A program made the translations under genes and the position numbers. A stretch of 64,000 nt of DNA, taken from the NCBI GenBank assembly GCA_028284935.1, contig JANQQQ010000004.1:186001-250000 (forward strand). Direction: 5' to 3'. This DNA is from Croceivirga sp. (GTDB lineage Bacteria > Bacteroidota > Bacteroidia > Flavobacteriales > Flavobacteriaceae). The notes below the pieces were generated by a model, which was given only the letters and a program-made list of their open reading frames with translations, searched no databases and was not told where the DNA came from. Shown in pieces: positions 1 to 9,919 of this stretch (position 1 is the first letter of the stretch; each line of letters starts with the position of its first letter).

Positions 1-2142
1 GGAACGACCTCCAATAAAGTCCACTCCTTGCTGTAACCCGTTAACAAAAAACAACGAAACCACACTAACTCCAACTAGGATAAAAGAGACGACATAGGCG
101 ATTTTACGCTTTGAAAGGAAATTAATATTCAGGTTGGTAAACAGATTTTTAGTGATTGGGGTAGAAAAGGCCAGTTCCCTACCACGTTTGGCAATGTACC
201 AATCCACCATCAGTCGTGTCACAAAAATTGCGGTGAACAAAGACGTTACAATACCTATTAAAAGGGTGGTTGCAAATCCTTTGATGGGACCGGAACCAAA
301 TACAAATAGTATAATGGCCGTAAGTCCCGTAGTGATATTGGCGTCTAAAATAGAGGACAAGGCATTGTTAAATCCATCAGCGACCGCTTGGGCCTTTCCC
401 TTTCCTCTCGCCAGCTCTTCTTTGATTCGTTCAAAAATCAGCACATTGGCATCCACGGACATACCTATAGTCAAAACAATACCGGCAATACCTGGCAATG
501 TCAGTACGGCCCCAAGGCTGGTCAGCACCCCAAAAATCAATAGGATATTGAATATCAAGGCAATATCAGCAAAAATTCCGGCCCTTCCGTAATAGAAAAT
601 CATCCATACCAATACAAAGCCCATGGCAATCAAAAAGGACATAAATCCACTGTCAATCGCTTCCTGTCCCAAAGAGGGCCCCACTACTTCAGATTGAATA
701 ATCTCAGCAGATGCGGGTAATTTACCCGCGCGTAATACGTTAGCAATATCCTTGGTCTCATTTACTGTGAAGGTCCCTGTAATTTCAGAACGCCCGCCGG
801 AAATTGGTCCGGAGGAAACCCCAGGAGCTGTATATACTTTATTATCCAACACAATGGCGATCCCCGTTTGGTTGTTAAAGGCGTCACCGGTCAATTTTTC
901 CCATTCCCTTGCCCCACGAGTGTTCATGCTCATGGTGACCGCAGGTTTATTAAATTGGTCAAAAGTATCCTGGGCATCTGTAATGACGTCCCCACTGATG
1001 CGGGGAGTACGGTCCCTATTGGATTTTAAGGCATACAATTCAGCAATTTCAGAATCCTTTGGGGGCTTCTCAAAGACAAAACGGGTAAACTGGACATCAG
1101 CTGGCAATAGCCTCAAGATTTCCGGCATCCTTAAATAGGCACCCACCTCGGCGGTATCAGCAACTGCCAATCGCGCTATCGCGTGACTTCCAGGAGCAGA
1201 AGGCAACAACTTACCAATCAATGGGTTGGCCTGGGTGGACAAATCCAAGGAATCTTCCGCAACATCGGATAGCAAGGAATCAATTTCAGATTCCGGAGTA
1301 GCATCAGCTACGACTTCCTCCTCAACGGGCTCCAGAATTTCCTGTAGTTTTTCATTGGCATTGACAAAGAACTGTCCTAAACTTTGGTTGCTTTGTTCAT
1401 AGGTTTCCCAAAACTCTAACTGTGCCGTACTGGACAATAGTTCCTGGGCACGTTGTACATCGCGTGCCCCAGGTAATTCCACCAATATACGTCCCGAGTT
1501 TCCCTCCCGTTGGATGTTGGGTTGGGTAACACCAAATCCATCAATACGCTTACGCAATACCTCAAATGCCGAAACAACCGACTCATCAATCTTTCTTCTA
1601 ATGATCGGTTTTACCTCGTCATCTGTCATTTGAAAGTTGATTTCATCACTCAAGGCCTTGTTCGCAAAAATATCCGGAGCGGCCAACTTGGTATCACCCT
1701 TTACCGCATCAAAAGCATCAAAAAAGAGCTCCAAATAAGTATCATCACTGCTTTTGGATGCTTCGTCGGCATCGGCCAGTGCTTTATTGAAAACAGGGTT
1801 CTTCGTATTATTTGCCAGACCTTTTAGGATGTCTTTTACCGAAATCTGGAGGGTCACATTGATACCCCCTTTTAGATCGAGACCTTTATTCAATTCTTTG
1901 GTTTTGGCATCATCGTAGTTGGTATATCCCAAAACGGGGTTTCCTCCAATGGAATCCAAGTATGATGCTTCCAAGGCCTCGCGCTTTGCCACATAGTCTT
2001 CCTCCGCTTCCGAAATCCCGTTAACGGCAAATGCTTCCGCATCACTCTCAATCTTACCGGTAATGAAGGTGTAGGAAAGTTGGTAGATGCTTACCAAACC
2101 GAAAAGGAGTGCAAAAAGCCTTACTAATCCCTTATTTTGCAT
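1..2142 (-). CDS. secDF: Protein translocase SecDF fusion (partial, 3' end outside window)
   Basis: Reading the minus strand from the ATG at 2142 gives an open frame of 714 codons that runs off the left edge, so the C-terminus is missing. It starts MQNKGLVRLF with one N-terminal membrane segment, followed by the SecD signature NKGLDLKGG and the periplasmic motif RKRIDGFGVTQPNIQ. Near positions 50-130 the last SecD membrane helix is followed by the SecF hallmark GVDFIGG, so SecD and SecF are one polypeptide, as is usual in Bacteroidota. The product uses the proton gradient to assist export through SecYEG. The large periplasmic P1 domain is present. The family is usually about 1000 residues, so roughly 300 are unseen. 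No terminator can be judged. Confidence 0.95.
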   Translation of the reverse strand, partial: MQNKGLVRLFALLFGLVSIYQLSYTFITGKIESDAEAFAVNGISEAEEDYVAKREALEASYLDSIGGNPVLGYTNYDDAKTKELNKGLDLKGGINVTLQISVKDILKGLANNTKNPVFNKALADADEASKSSDDTYLELFFDAFDAVKGDTKLAAPDIFANKALSDEINFQMTDDEVKPIIRRKIDESVVSAFEVLRKRIDGFGVTQPNIQREGNSGRILVELPGARDVQRAQELLSSTAQLEFWETYEQSNQSLGQFFVNANEKLQEILEPVEEEVVADATPESEIDSLLSDVAEDSLDLSTQANPLIGKLLPSAPGSHAIARLAVADTAEVGAYLRMPEILRLLPADVQFTRFVFEKPPKDSEIAELYALKSNRDRTPRISGDVITDAQDTFDQFNKPAVTMSMNTRGAREWEKLTGDAFNNQTGIAIVLDNKVYTAPGVSSGPISGGRSEITGTFTVNETKDIANVLRAGKLPASAEIIQSEVVGPSLGQEAIDSGFMSFLIAMGFVLVWMIFYYGRAGIFADIALIFNILLIFGVLTSLGAVLTLPGIAGIVLTIGMSVDANVLIFERIKEELARGKGKAQAVADGFNNALSSILDANITTGLTAIILFVFGSGPIKGFATTLLIGIVTSLFTAIFVTRLMVDWYIAKRGRELAFSTPITKNLFTNLNINFLSKRKIAYVVSFILVGVSVVSLFFVNGLQQGVDFIGGRS

Positions 2143-2240
2143 TGATTTAGAATTTTTTGTAAACAGCGTGCAAATATATCATTTCAAATAGGATTAGCCA
2201 ATAGAAACGAGGCAATTGTGATTTGATAGAAAAGAAAAAG

Positions 2241-2284
2241 AAATGTCATTTCTCCTCACCCTTAGGGGATTCGAAATGACATTT
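2241..2284 (-). terminator. Rho-independent terminator of mdh
   Basis: A perfect 12-bp inverted repeat (2241-2252 against 2273-2284) with a 20-nt loop. On the minus strand it is followed by a pyrimidine-rich, mostly T tract. It lies just past the stop codon of mdh. Confidence 0.8.
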
Positions 2285-2305
2285 CCTTACAAGGCAATAA
2301 ACTTG

Positions 2306-3232
2306 TTATAACTCCAAAAGTCCGTTGGTTTTGCCAACCCCTTCTGCACTTTCTGTCAGTTTGGCCTTTTCGGCATCCGATAATTTTATTTCAACGACCT
2401 CTTCGATACCGTTTTTACCCAATAAAACAGGTACACCGATACAGATGTCCTTCAATCCGTACTCCCCTTCAAGATATGTTGAACATGGGAACATTTTCTT
2501 TTGATCACAGGCAATGGCTTGAACCAAGGACGAAACGGCGGCTCCTGGAGCATACCACGCACTCGTACCCAATAATTTGGTCAGCGTGGCCCCCCCTACC
2601 TTGGTCTCCTGAACTACCCAATCCATTTTTTCCTCATCAATAAATTCAGAGACCTTAACACTGTTGCGGGTCGCGTGGCCAATCAAAGGAACCATTCCTT
2701 TATCACTATGACCGCCAATAACCATGCCATCAATATCTGAAATTGGAGCTTCCAAGGCTTGTGCCAATCGATATTTGAATCGAGCACTATCCAATGCGCC
2801 ACCCATTCCAATGATTTTATTTTTGGGTAGGTCAGTAGTCTTATGAACCAAATAGGTCATGGTATCCATAGGATTACTAACCACAATGATAATGGTATTT
2901 GGAGAGTGCTCCAAAAGGCTTTGGGCTACAGTTTTTACAATACCTGCATTAATACCAATCAATTCTTCACGGGTCATCCCGGGTTTTCTAGGAATTCCAG
3001 AGGTAATTACAGCAACGTCACTATTGGCCGTTTTGGAATAGTCATTGGTGCTTCCCGTTATTTTGGTATCAAAGCCGTTTAAAGAAGCGGTTTGCATCAA
3101 ATCCATGGCCTTGCCTTCGGCGTACCCTTCTTTAATGTCCAACAATACCACTTCAGATGCAAAATCCTTAATCGCAATATACTCAGCGCAGCTAGCCCCA
3201 ACGGCGCCTGCACCTACAACTGTAACTTTCAT
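2306..3232 (-). CDS. mdh: Malate dehydrogenase
   Basis: A 308-residue NAD-dependent dehydrogenase of the LDH-like MDH group. It interconverts malate and oxaloacetate in the TCA cycle in the cytoplasm. The N-terminus has the Rossmann glycine motif GAGAVGA, the mobile-loop arginines fall in IPRKPGMTREE, and the active-site histidine sits in GGHSDKG (about residue 175). The length is normal for the family, about 310. It is a single gene with its own terminator downstream. Substrate could in principle be lactate, but the loop sequence and the context of a bacteroidotal genome favour malate. Confidence 0.95.
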   Translation of the reverse strand: MKVTVVGAGAVGASCAEYIAIKDFASEVVLLDIKEGYAEGKAMDLMQTASLNGFDTKITGSTNDYSKTANSDVAVITSGIPRKPGMTREELIGINAGIVKTVAQSLLEHSPNTIIIVVSNPMDTMTYLVHKTTDLPKNKIIGMGGALDSARFKYRLAQALEAPISDIDGMVIGGHSDKGMVPLIGHATRNSVKVSEFIDEEKMDWVVQETKVGGATLTKLLGTSAWYAPGAAVSSLVQAIACDQKKMFPCSTYLEGEYGLKDICIGVPVLLGKNGIEEVVEIKLSDAEKAKLTESAEGVGKTNGLLEL

Positions 3233-3586
3233 ATATTCTTATTTTTTAGTTTTTTCGGCAATCTGCAACCTCTGTTAGTTGAGGAAGTTACCCATAAAAG
3301 CTTATGGACCCCTCTGACAATTTTGGTTTCATATTTCCTTTGGTTCTTCGTTTAAAATCGCCCAAAAATACGGATTTTAAAGACCAATATTTTATGAAAT
3401 ATGTCATAGTTTTTGCGATTTCATTAATCAAATTCACCTGATATTAAGAGGTTATTTGTACAGAAATGTTAAAGAAAGAGGGATTTTATCGAAGATACCG
3501 TTTTTAGGATACCATACATCGAAATTTTGCAATACGGGCTTTAGAGATACCGTTCTAAATATCCCAAACTTAACGAATACCTACTT
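3233..3586. other. Intergenic region between divergent mdh and a small lipoprotein gene
   Basis: About 350 bp, AT-rich, holding the promoters of two divergent genes. On the minus strand 3370-3363 reads TATTTTTG, which fits the Bacteroidota -7 box, but I see no well-spaced TTG for mdh. No conserved RNA or convincing small ORF was recognised. Confidence 0.5.
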
Positions 3587-3952
3587 ATGAAAAGGTTCTT
3601 TTCAATGCTTGCCATTGTTGGCTTCATTGCAGTGAGCAACTGCAGCCGCATACCCGAAAATAATGATCCCGTTCTGGGAATTTGGGTAAAGGCGGAACTC
3701 TTGAATGAAGATTCCTCCAAGAAGACGACCACTCCGATAAGTGAGGAATGGATTTTTAATGATGTTTATCTAGGTAGATATCATCGCTATTCCAATAACG
3801 AAATTGTTTTTTACACCGATTTTAGATGGGATGTGGTTGATGGTGTTTACACCATTTCCTATTCGGAGGAGGATTTGTCCTCAGTACAAGTCTCTTTAAA
3901 CAACGAATTGCTTGAATTTGAAAATGGTGATGTTTTCGCAACGCGAAAATAA
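3587..3952 (+). CDS. Small lipocalin-like lipoprotein, function unknown
   Basis: A 121-residue product with a lysine/arginine start, a hydrophobic stretch and a lipobox ending at the cysteine in AVSNC (about residue 19), so it should be exported and lipidated. After that comes a short tryptophan-containing domain (PVLGIWVKAEL, then EEWIF) resembling the small lipocalin-like lipoproteins common in Flavobacteria, which begin with a GxW motif. It stands alone and is followed by a strong hairpin terminator. Ligand unknown; the fold assignment is an inference from a short motif. Confidence 0.7.
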   Translation: MKRFFSMLAIVGFIAVSNCSRIPENNDPVLGIWVKAELLNEDSSKKTTTPISEEWIFNDVYLGRYHRYSNNEIVFYTDFRWDVVDGVYTISYSEEDLSSVQVSLNNELLEFENGDVFATRK

Positions 3953-3980
3953 CCCTCGTTTGACTACTATATGGAAATAA

Positions 3981-4008
3981 AAAGTCCCGACATTTAGTCG
4001 GGACTTTT
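3981..4008. terminator. Bidirectional hairpin terminator
   Basis: An 11-bp perfect stem, AAAGTCCCGAC (3981-3991) with GTCGGGACTTT (3998-4008), a 6-nt loop and a T run on the plus strand. The A run on the other side lets it serve the convergent gene ending at 4033 too. Confidence 0.85.
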
Positions 4009-4032
4009 TTGATTGGTCATAGTTCTTAATAA

Positions 4033-5040
4033 TTAGCGAAATCCAAAGCTCATTCCTGCGGTAAAGGTGCTGAACTCTGAAATATTGTATTCGGCATTTA
4101 ATCTAAAGAAGCCCAACTTAATTTTGGTGCCGATGTTGGCAACTACCCCACTGGCATCCTGGGAAACTGTGAAAGGATCATTATACGTGGTCTGAAAAGG
4201 ACCCGAGGTGACCACATATTCACCTAGCAAATCAATATCGGATTTACCCGTAATATAACCCAGTCCCCCATAGAAATTGATAACGGGAATCTTTCTGGTA
4301 GAGACCACAGCACTAAAATTCCATGTTCTGAAGTTGGCATCGATACGTTGATTTTCACCATCAATTAAACCCGAGTCGGTAAAATCGTATTCACCATTCA
4401 AATTAGTGTAACCAATTACTGCTGAAATGGCTACAGGCAATACTTTATCCGCAGGTAGCAATTTTGTAAATTCATATTGTAGTCCTGCCCCAAAAAGGCC
4501 AACTTTAGCCTCATCAATATTGATTTTTGGTAAAAAACGTGCTTTGACTTCCAGACCTTTAACCAAACCAACGCTACCTTGAACAAAGAAAGTAGGAATG
4601 AAATTAATATCTTCTGCGGCCAAACCGGAGGGTAGCTCAAACTCTTCTCGAAACAGGCCATTTTCGTCTTCTACAAATACTTCGATACCTTCTGTATCAC
4701 CAAGAGCGGTTGAAACCTTTCTAGGTTGCCCCGGATTATCCACAAAATCCAAATTATCATAGTCCGAAGGATCTAATAAAAAAGACTGTTTGTCGTTTTT
4801 GTTTCCAAAACCAGTAATATTCCCTACAATGGAGATTTCAAATCCACCCAAGGGCTTGGCGTCAGCTGTATTGTACCACCCATTGGAAACACTATAAATA
4901 CCAGCTTCCGAAACAGGTGCCAAGTAGGAATTCGCAAATCGTTCCGCATCTTCAATACCCGACACAAAAAGGTCGTTTAAATCTTGAGCCTTTCCAAAAG
5001 AAAAAACACACAAAGCTATCAACAAGAATATTTTCTTCAT
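4033..5040 (-). CDS. Predicted outer membrane beta-barrel protein of unknown function
   Basis: A 335-residue protein with a clear signal peptide (MKKIFLLIALCVFSFGKAQ) followed by a mature part rich in alternating aromatic/polar strands. It ends FTAGMSFGFR, the aromatic C-terminus usual for outer membrane barrels. It resembles a conserved bacteroidotal family of unknown function (I believe DUF6588, from memory). The early mature part, DLFVSGIEDAERFANSYLAP, is typical of that family. It is flanked by hairpin terminators on both sides, so it is probably transcribed alone. Function is not known. Confidence 0.7.
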   Translation of the reverse strand: MKKIFLLIALCVFSFGKAQDLNDLFVSGIEDAERFANSYLAPVSEAGIYSVSNGWYNTADAKPLGGFEISIVGNITGFGNKNDKQSFLLDPSDYDNLDFVDNPGQPRKVSTALGDTEGIEVFVEDENGLFREEFELPSGLAAEDINFIPTFFVQGSVGLVKGLEVKARFLPKINIDEAKVGLFGAGLQYEFTKLLPADKVLPVAISAVIGYTNLNGEYDFTDSGLIDGENQRIDANFRTWNFSAVVSTRKIPVINFYGGLGYITGKSDIDLLGEYVVTSGPFQTTYNDPFTVSQDASGVVANIGTKIKLGFFRLNAEYNISEFSTFTAGMSFGFR

Positions 5041-5068
5041 TTTGTAGGAATTTATAGGTACTAAACTA

Positions 5069-5098
5069 AAAAACCCTGACCATACTGTCAGGGTTTTT
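5069..5098 (-). terminator. Rho-independent terminator of gyrB
   Basis: A 12-bp perfect inverted repeat (5069-5080 with 5087-5098, core ACCCTGAC) with a 6-nt loop. On the minus strand it ends in a T tract, 30 bases past the gyrB stop codon. Confidence 0.85.
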
Positions 5099-5127
5099 GT
5101 TGTGAATTCTAGGTTATCGTTTATAAA

Positions 5128-7068
5128 CTACACATCAATGTTGGCGTACACCGCATTCTTTTCAATAAATTCACGTCTTGGGGGAACTTCATCTCCCATA
5201 AGCATGGAGAAAATACGATCGGATTCTGTGGCGTTTTCAATACTCACTTGGCGCAAGGTTCTAAACTCCGGATTCATGGTGGTATCCCAAAGTTGTTCCG
5301 CATTCATTTCACCAAGACCTTTGTAACGTTGAATACTCGCTCCCCCTTTCATGGATTCCACAATCTCATCACGTTCCGCATCGTTCCATGCATAGCGTTT
5401 TTTGCTTCCTTTTTTCACCAAATACAAAGGCGGCGTGGCAATATATACATGCCCTCCTTCTATCAATTCTCGCATATATCGAAAAAAGAAAGTTAAAATC
5501 AAGGTTTCAATATGGCTACCATCCACGTCGGCATCACACATGATGACCACTTTATGGTAACGTAGTTTTTCCAGATTCAACGCTTTACTATCTTCTTCAG
5601 TGCCAATGGTCACCCCTAAAGCTGTGTAAATGTTCTTGATTTCTTCGTTCTCAAACACTTTGTGTTGCATCGCCTTCTCCACGTTCAAAATCTTACCCCT
5701 AAGTGGAAGAATGGCCTGGAAGTTTCTATCCCTTCCCATCTTTGCAGTTCCACCTGCAGAATCCCCCTCAACAAGGAACAATTCGCAGTTTTCCGGGTCT
5801 TGATCCGCACAATCGGACAGTTTTCCGGGCAATCCACCTCCGCCCATTGGATTCTTTCGTTGTACCATCTCACGGGCTTTGGCAGCAGCATGCCTAGCCT
5901 GAGCTGCCAATTTTACTTTTTCGACAATTTGTTTGGCATCATCCGGGTGTTCCTCCAGATAATCGGTCAACATTTCGGAAACGGCCTGACTTACAGCACT
6001 AGTTACCTCCCTATTGCCCAGTTTGGTCTTGGTCTGTCCTTCAAATTGCGGTTCGGCAACTTTCACGGAGACTATGGCCGTGAGTCCTTCACGGAAGTCA
6101 TCCCCGGAAATTTCAAACTTCACCTTATCGAGAAGGCCTGAGTTATCGGCATATTTCTTCAAGGTGGTCGTCAATCCCCTTCTAAAACCCGAAAGGTGCG
6201 TTCCCCCTTCATGCGTATTGATGTTGTTGACATAACTATGAAGGTTTTCTGAAAAGCCATTGTTGTAAATCATAGCAACTTCAACAGGAATTCCGTTCTT
6301 TTCCCCTTCCATGGAAATGACACTTTGGATCAAAGGTTCCCTTGTCTCATCCAAAAACTTAATAAATTCCTTGAGGCCTTCCTCAGAAAAGAAAGTTTCG
6401 GAAACAAACTCCCCTTTCTCGTCTTTGTTGCGCTTATCCGTAAGGGTAATAGTGACGCCCTTGTTCAAATAGGACAGTTCCCGCATACGATTGGCCAAGG
6501 TGTCATAACTGTATTCCGTAGTTTGCGTAAATATGGTCTTATCGGGATGAAAAGTAACAATGGTACCAGTGATATCACTGGTTCCTACGCTTTTTACGGG
6601 ATACATGGTTTTACCCCTTTCATATTCCTGCTCCCATATCTTTCCTTCCCGATGGACCGTAGCCTTTAAATGTTCTGACAATGCATTGACACAAGAGACG
6701 CCCACTCCGTGGAGTCCTCCGGAAACTTTGTAGGAATCTTTGTCAAACTTACCACCTGCACCTATCTTGGTCATAACGACCTCAAGTGCCGATACCCCTT
6801 CCTTTTTATGTAATCCAACAGGTATTCCACGACCGTTATCCTGAACCGTAATGGAATTGTCTTCATTAATGGTTACATTAATGGTATCACAGTGCCCTCC
6901 CATAGCCTCATCAATGGAATTATCCACTACTTCATAGACCAAATGGTGAAGTCCCCTGGTACCTACATCCCCAATGTACATGGAAGGGCGCATTCGCACA
7001 TGTTCCATGCCTTCCAAAGCCTGAATACTATCGGCTGAATATTGGGGAGATTTTACTTCTTTGCTCAT
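5128..7068 (-). CDS. gyrB: DNA gyrase subunit B
   Basis: A 646-residue ATPase subunit of the type IIA topoisomerase that introduces negative supercoils. Seen in order: GHKL ATPase domain with EVVDNSIDEAMGG and DNGRGIPVG; transducer domain with the QTKTKLGN loop that contacts ATP; TOPRIM domain with EGDSAGG and the metal-binding DADVDGSH; and a C-terminal tail with QRYKGLGEMN. The lack of the large insertion found in enterobacterial GyrB is normal for this phylum. ParE is the alternative, but the length and sequence fit GyrB better. It has its own terminator and an upstream -7 box, so it is monocistronic. Confidence 0.96.
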   Translation of the reverse strand: MSKEVKSPQYSADSIQALEGMEHVRMRPSMYIGDVGTRGLHHLVYEVVDNSIDEAMGGHCDTINVTINEDNSITVQDNGRGIPVGLHKKEGVSALEVVMTKIGAGGKFDKDSYKVSGGLHGVGVSCVNALSEHLKATVHREGKIWEQEYERGKTMYPVKSVGTSDITGTIVTFHPDKTIFTQTTEYSYDTLANRMRELSYLNKGVTITLTDKRNKDEKGEFVSETFFSEEGLKEFIKFLDETREPLIQSVISMEGEKNGIPVEVAMIYNNGFSENLHSYVNNINTHEGGTHLSGFRRGLTTTLKKYADNSGLLDKVKFEISGDDFREGLTAIVSVKVAEPQFEGQTKTKLGNREVTSAVSQAVSEMLTDYLEEHPDDAKQIVEKVKLAAQARHAAAKAREMVQRKNPMGGGGLPGKLSDCADQDPENCELFLVEGDSAGGTAKMGRDRNFQAILPLRGKILNVEKAMQHKVFENEEIKNIYTALGVTIGTEEDSKALNLEKLRYHKVVIMCDADVDGSHIETLILTFFFRYMRELIEGGHVYIATPPLYLVKKGSKKRYAWNDAERDEIVESMKGGASIQRYKGLGEMNAEQLWDTTMNPEFRTLRQVSIENATESDRIFSMLMGDEVPPRREFIEKNAVYANIDV

Positions 7069-7107
7069 AATTATTTATCGGTAAATTTTTCTAAAAATCA
7101 AATCTTA

Positions 7108-7115
7108 CAAATATA
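7108..7115 (-). promoter_or_regulatory. Candidate -7 box of the gyrB promoter
   Basis: On the minus strand this reads TATATTTG, an exact match to the Bacteroidota -7 consensus TAnnTTTG, about 40 bases upstream of the gyrB ATG. A TTG at the -33 position was not found at the usual spacing. Confidence 0.5.
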
Positions 7116-7231
7116 CGAAATACCCAGTGAAATTAGGGTCTAAGGTCATATTCGACTTTTATAGTTATCAACAAATGTCTGTGGAAAAGTAACACAATTT
7201 AGGGATTGTACAAATGGGCGATTTCCAACAA

Positions 7232-7259
7232 AAAAGAAGCACCAAAATTGGTGCCTCTT
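7232..7259 (-). terminator. Terminator of asnB
   Basis: On the minus strand, AAGAGGCACC pairs with GGTGCTTCTT (one G-T wobble) around a 6-nt loop and is followed by a T run. It lies about 40 bases past the asnB stop. Confidence 0.7.
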
Positions 7260-7301
7260 CCTGACTAAATTCATGAAGCAAAAATGCTTCCCAAATGAAA
7301 A

Positions 7302-8972
7302 CTACTTCACATAAGCATCCTCATGGACCTGGGCCACTGCCCTGCCAGAAGGGTCGTTCATGTTTTTAAAGGCCTCATCCCATTCCAAAGCAATTTTGGT
7401 ACTACAGGCAACGGAAGGTTCCTGTGGAACGCTTAACGCAGCTGCATCAGAAGGAAAATGTCCTTCAAAAATGGAACGATAATAATATTCTTCTTTTGTG
7501 GTAGGGGTTTGAATTGGGAATTTAAAATGGGCATTCTTCATTTGCCCGTCCGTGATTTCCTGGTCCACCAAAGCCTTTAACGTATCTATCCAGCTGTATC
7601 CTACACCATCCGAAAACTGTTCTTTCTGTCGCCAAGCCACACTTTCTGGCAAATAGGCTTCAAAAGCCTTACGAACGACCCATTTTTCCATTCGCCCGCC
7701 AGTAATCATTTTATCCTTTGGGTTGATTCGCATGGCCACATCCATGAATTCCTTGTCCAAAAACGGCACCCGACCTTCTATACCCCACGCTGCCAACGAT
7801 TTATTGGCCCTAAGGCAATCGTACATATGAAGCTTATCCAATTTACGTACGGTCTCCTCGTGAAAGTCCTTAGGACTGGGTGCTTTGTGGAAGTAGAGAT
7901 ACCCCCCAAACAACTCATCGGCACCCTCACCGGAAAGTACCATTTTGATGCCCATGGATTTTATGACCCGAGCCATCAGGTACATAGGTGTACTGGCCCG
8001 AATGGTAGTTATATCATACGTTTCTAGGTTATAGATGACGTCCCTAATGGCATCCAAACCCTCCTGAATGGTAAACTTAATTTCATGATGGATAGTACCA
8101 ATATGGTCGGCCACTTTTTGGGCAGCTGCCAAGTCCGGAGAACCTTCCAATCCCACGGAGAAGGAATGCAATTGTGGCCACCAAGCTTCTTTGGTATCAC
8201 CAGATTCCACACGCATTTGGGAATATTTTTTGGCGATGGCAGAGGTCACTGAGCTGTCCAAACCACCCGAAAGGAGCACGCCATATGGCACATCGGACAT
8301 TAACTGCCTTTTTACCGCAGCAGAAAGGGCATCATGAAGCACTTCGATACTCGTTTCATTTTCCTTGACATGATCATACTCCATCCAATCCCGTTGGTAC
8401 CAACGGACCAACTCCCCTGTTGAACTATGCATATAATGTCCAGGGGGGAATAATTCAATTTTTGAACAAGTCCCTTCCAAAGCCTTCAATTCTGAAGCTA
8501 CATAGAACGTACCGTTTTTATCCCAACCGATGTAAAGGGGTATAATACCCATATGGTCCCGAGCGATGAAGTATTCGTCCTTTTCAACATCATAAATGGC
8601 AAAACCAAAGATGCCATTCATCTCATCCACAAAGTCCATCCCTTTCTTTTGATAAAGGGCTAAAATAACTTCGCAGTCCGATTGGGTTTGAAACGCATAT
8701 TTGCCTTCAAACTGTTTCCGGAGCTCCCTATGATTATAAATTTCACCGTTGGCAGCCAATACCAGGTTGCCATTGGCACTGAACAAAGGTTGTTTGCCTG
8801 ATGCCGGGTCAACAATGGCCAAACGCTCATGGGCCAAAACTGCTTTTTCATTGGCATAAATACCACTCCAATCAGGTCCACGATGGCGCACCTTTTTTGA
8901 CATCTCCAAAAGTTGAGGCCTTAATTTTTCAGAAGGCTCCTTTAAATCAAACGCGCATACAATACCGCACAT
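7302..8972 (-). CDS. asnB: Asparagine synthetase B, glutamine-hydrolysing
   Basis: A 556-residue two-domain amidotransferase that makes asparagine from aspartate, ATP and glutamine in the cytoplasm. The N-terminal Ntn glutaminase starts MCGIVCAF, and Cys2 becomes the nucleophile once Met is removed. Further glutaminase motifs are RHRGPDWSG and NGEIYNH. The synthetase domain has the PP-loop LSGGLDSS and the SGEGADELFGGY motif. The length matches the AsnB family (about 555). It is monocistronic, with a terminator after it and a long AT-rich divergent promoter region before it (8973-9253). Confidence 0.95.
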   Translation of the reverse strand: MCGIVCAFDLKEPSEKLRPQLLEMSKKVRHRGPDWSGIYANEKAVLAHERLAIVDPASGKQPLFSANGNLVLAANGEIYNHRELRKQFEGKYAFQTQSDCEVILALYQKKGMDFVDEMNGIFGFAIYDVEKDEYFIARDHMGIIPLYIGWDKNGTFYVASELKALEGTCSKIELFPPGHYMHSSTGELVRWYQRDWMEYDHVKENETSIEVLHDALSAAVKRQLMSDVPYGVLLSGGLDSSVTSAIAKKYSQMRVESGDTKEAWWPQLHSFSVGLEGSPDLAAAQKVADHIGTIHHEIKFTIQEGLDAIRDVIYNLETYDITTIRASTPMYLMARVIKSMGIKMVLSGEGADELFGGYLYFHKAPSPKDFHEETVRKLDKLHMYDCLRANKSLAAWGIEGRVPFLDKEFMDVAMRINPKDKMITGGRMEKWVVRKAFEAYLPESVAWRQKEQFSDGVGYSWIDTLKALVDQEITDGQMKNAHFKFPIQTPTTKEEYYYRSIFEGHFPSDAAALSVPQEPSVACSTKIALEWDEAFKNMNDPSGRAVAQVHEDAYVK

Positions 8973-9253
8973 AATCTTTACATTTTCTATAAATCCTTTA
9001 CAAATTTTAAACTAATTATAATTATCTGAAACAATTAAACCTATTTTAATTTCAAATTAGAATATTAATCCGTTAAATAATAACAACTTGAAGGTAATTA
9101 CACCAATTAATATGAGCTTAAGATTCAAATTGAAAGGTTGCAAATTTTAACTCATTTTTAAAAATGTACAAGCTTGATAAGGACTAGTTTTGATTTTCGA
9201 CGTATTACGCACTTTGAATACTATTTAATAACTCCTTTAAAAATTTTAAACGA

Positions 9254-9790
9254 ATGAAAAATCTAATTGTATTAACTTTCTTTGCTTTGGCGCTAATCAG
9301 TGTGGATGCCACTGCGCAAAAGTTCAGCGGTTTGGATAAGAGCCCTGCGGACATTGCCTCATTTCCAACGAGCTACAAGGAATCCGGTAAGTCGGTTCGT
9401 GTCATTTACGGACGCCCACAATTAAAAGGGCGTGACATGGCCACTTTGGCGCCTACTGGAAAAGTATGGCGTACCGGCGCCAACGAAGCTGCTGAAATCA
9501 CCTTTTATAAGGATGCTACCTTTGGTGGGGAAAAGGTTGCTGCGGGCACGTATTCCCTGTTTACCATCCCAGGAGATGGGGAATGGACCGTTATTTTGAA
9601 CAAAAATCTCAATCAATGGGGTGCTTATTCCTACGACAGTGCTGCTGATGTAGCTCGAGTGACAGCTAGCGTTTCTTCCGATGGTGAAGCATTGGAAGCC
9701 TTTTCGATAGCCTTTAAGGAAGTGGATGGCGGTGCCCATTTGGTGATGGGATGGGGAACTACCCGAGTGGCCACTCCCGTAATGTTTTAA
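9254..9790 (+). CDS. Secreted DUF2911 protein
   Basis: A 178-residue product with a signal peptide (cleavage likely after the Ala-Gln near residue 22) and then a single DUF2911 domain. The domain is recognisable from VRVIYGRPQLKGR, KVWRTGANEAAEI and AAGTYSLFTIP. DUF2911 proteins are abundant in Bacteroidota and have no assigned biochemical role. The protein is expected to be periplasmic or surface-exposed. It is followed by a strong terminator, so it is transcribed alone from the AT-rich region it shares with asnB. Confidence 0.85.
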   Translation: MKNLIVLTFFALALISVDATAQKFSGLDKSPADIASFPTSYKESGKSVRVIYGRPQLKGRDMATLAPTGKVWRTGANEAAEITFYKDATFGGEKVAAGTYSLFTIPGDGEWTVILNKNLNQWGAYSYDSAADVARVTASVSSDGEALEAFSIAFKEVDGGAHLVMGWGTTRVATPVMF

Positions 9791-9819
9791 AGTTCCATTT
9801 CCATTGAAAAATCTCTTGG

Positions 9820-9850
9820 CTCCTGAACTTTAGAGTTCAGGAGTTTTTTT
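9820..9850 (+). terminator. Terminator of the DUF2911 gene
   Basis: Stem CTCCTGAACT (9820-9829) with AGTTCAGGAG (9834-9843), 4-nt loop, then seven T residues. It also shows that the next gene cannot sensibly start at the upstream in-frame ATG at 9851. Confidence 0.9.
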
Positions 9851-9919
9851 ATGGTATTGCGTGTTTTTCCATCCACTCCTAACGCATTAAGCGTTATCTT
9901 TATTCCGATACGGAAGACT

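Noticed and set aside
5102..6669. Several plus-strand ORFs of 70-160 codons opposite gyrB and similar ones opposite TPR, typA and aceB.
   Set aside because: They mirror strongly supported genes on the other strand and carry no motifs or signals; shadow frames.
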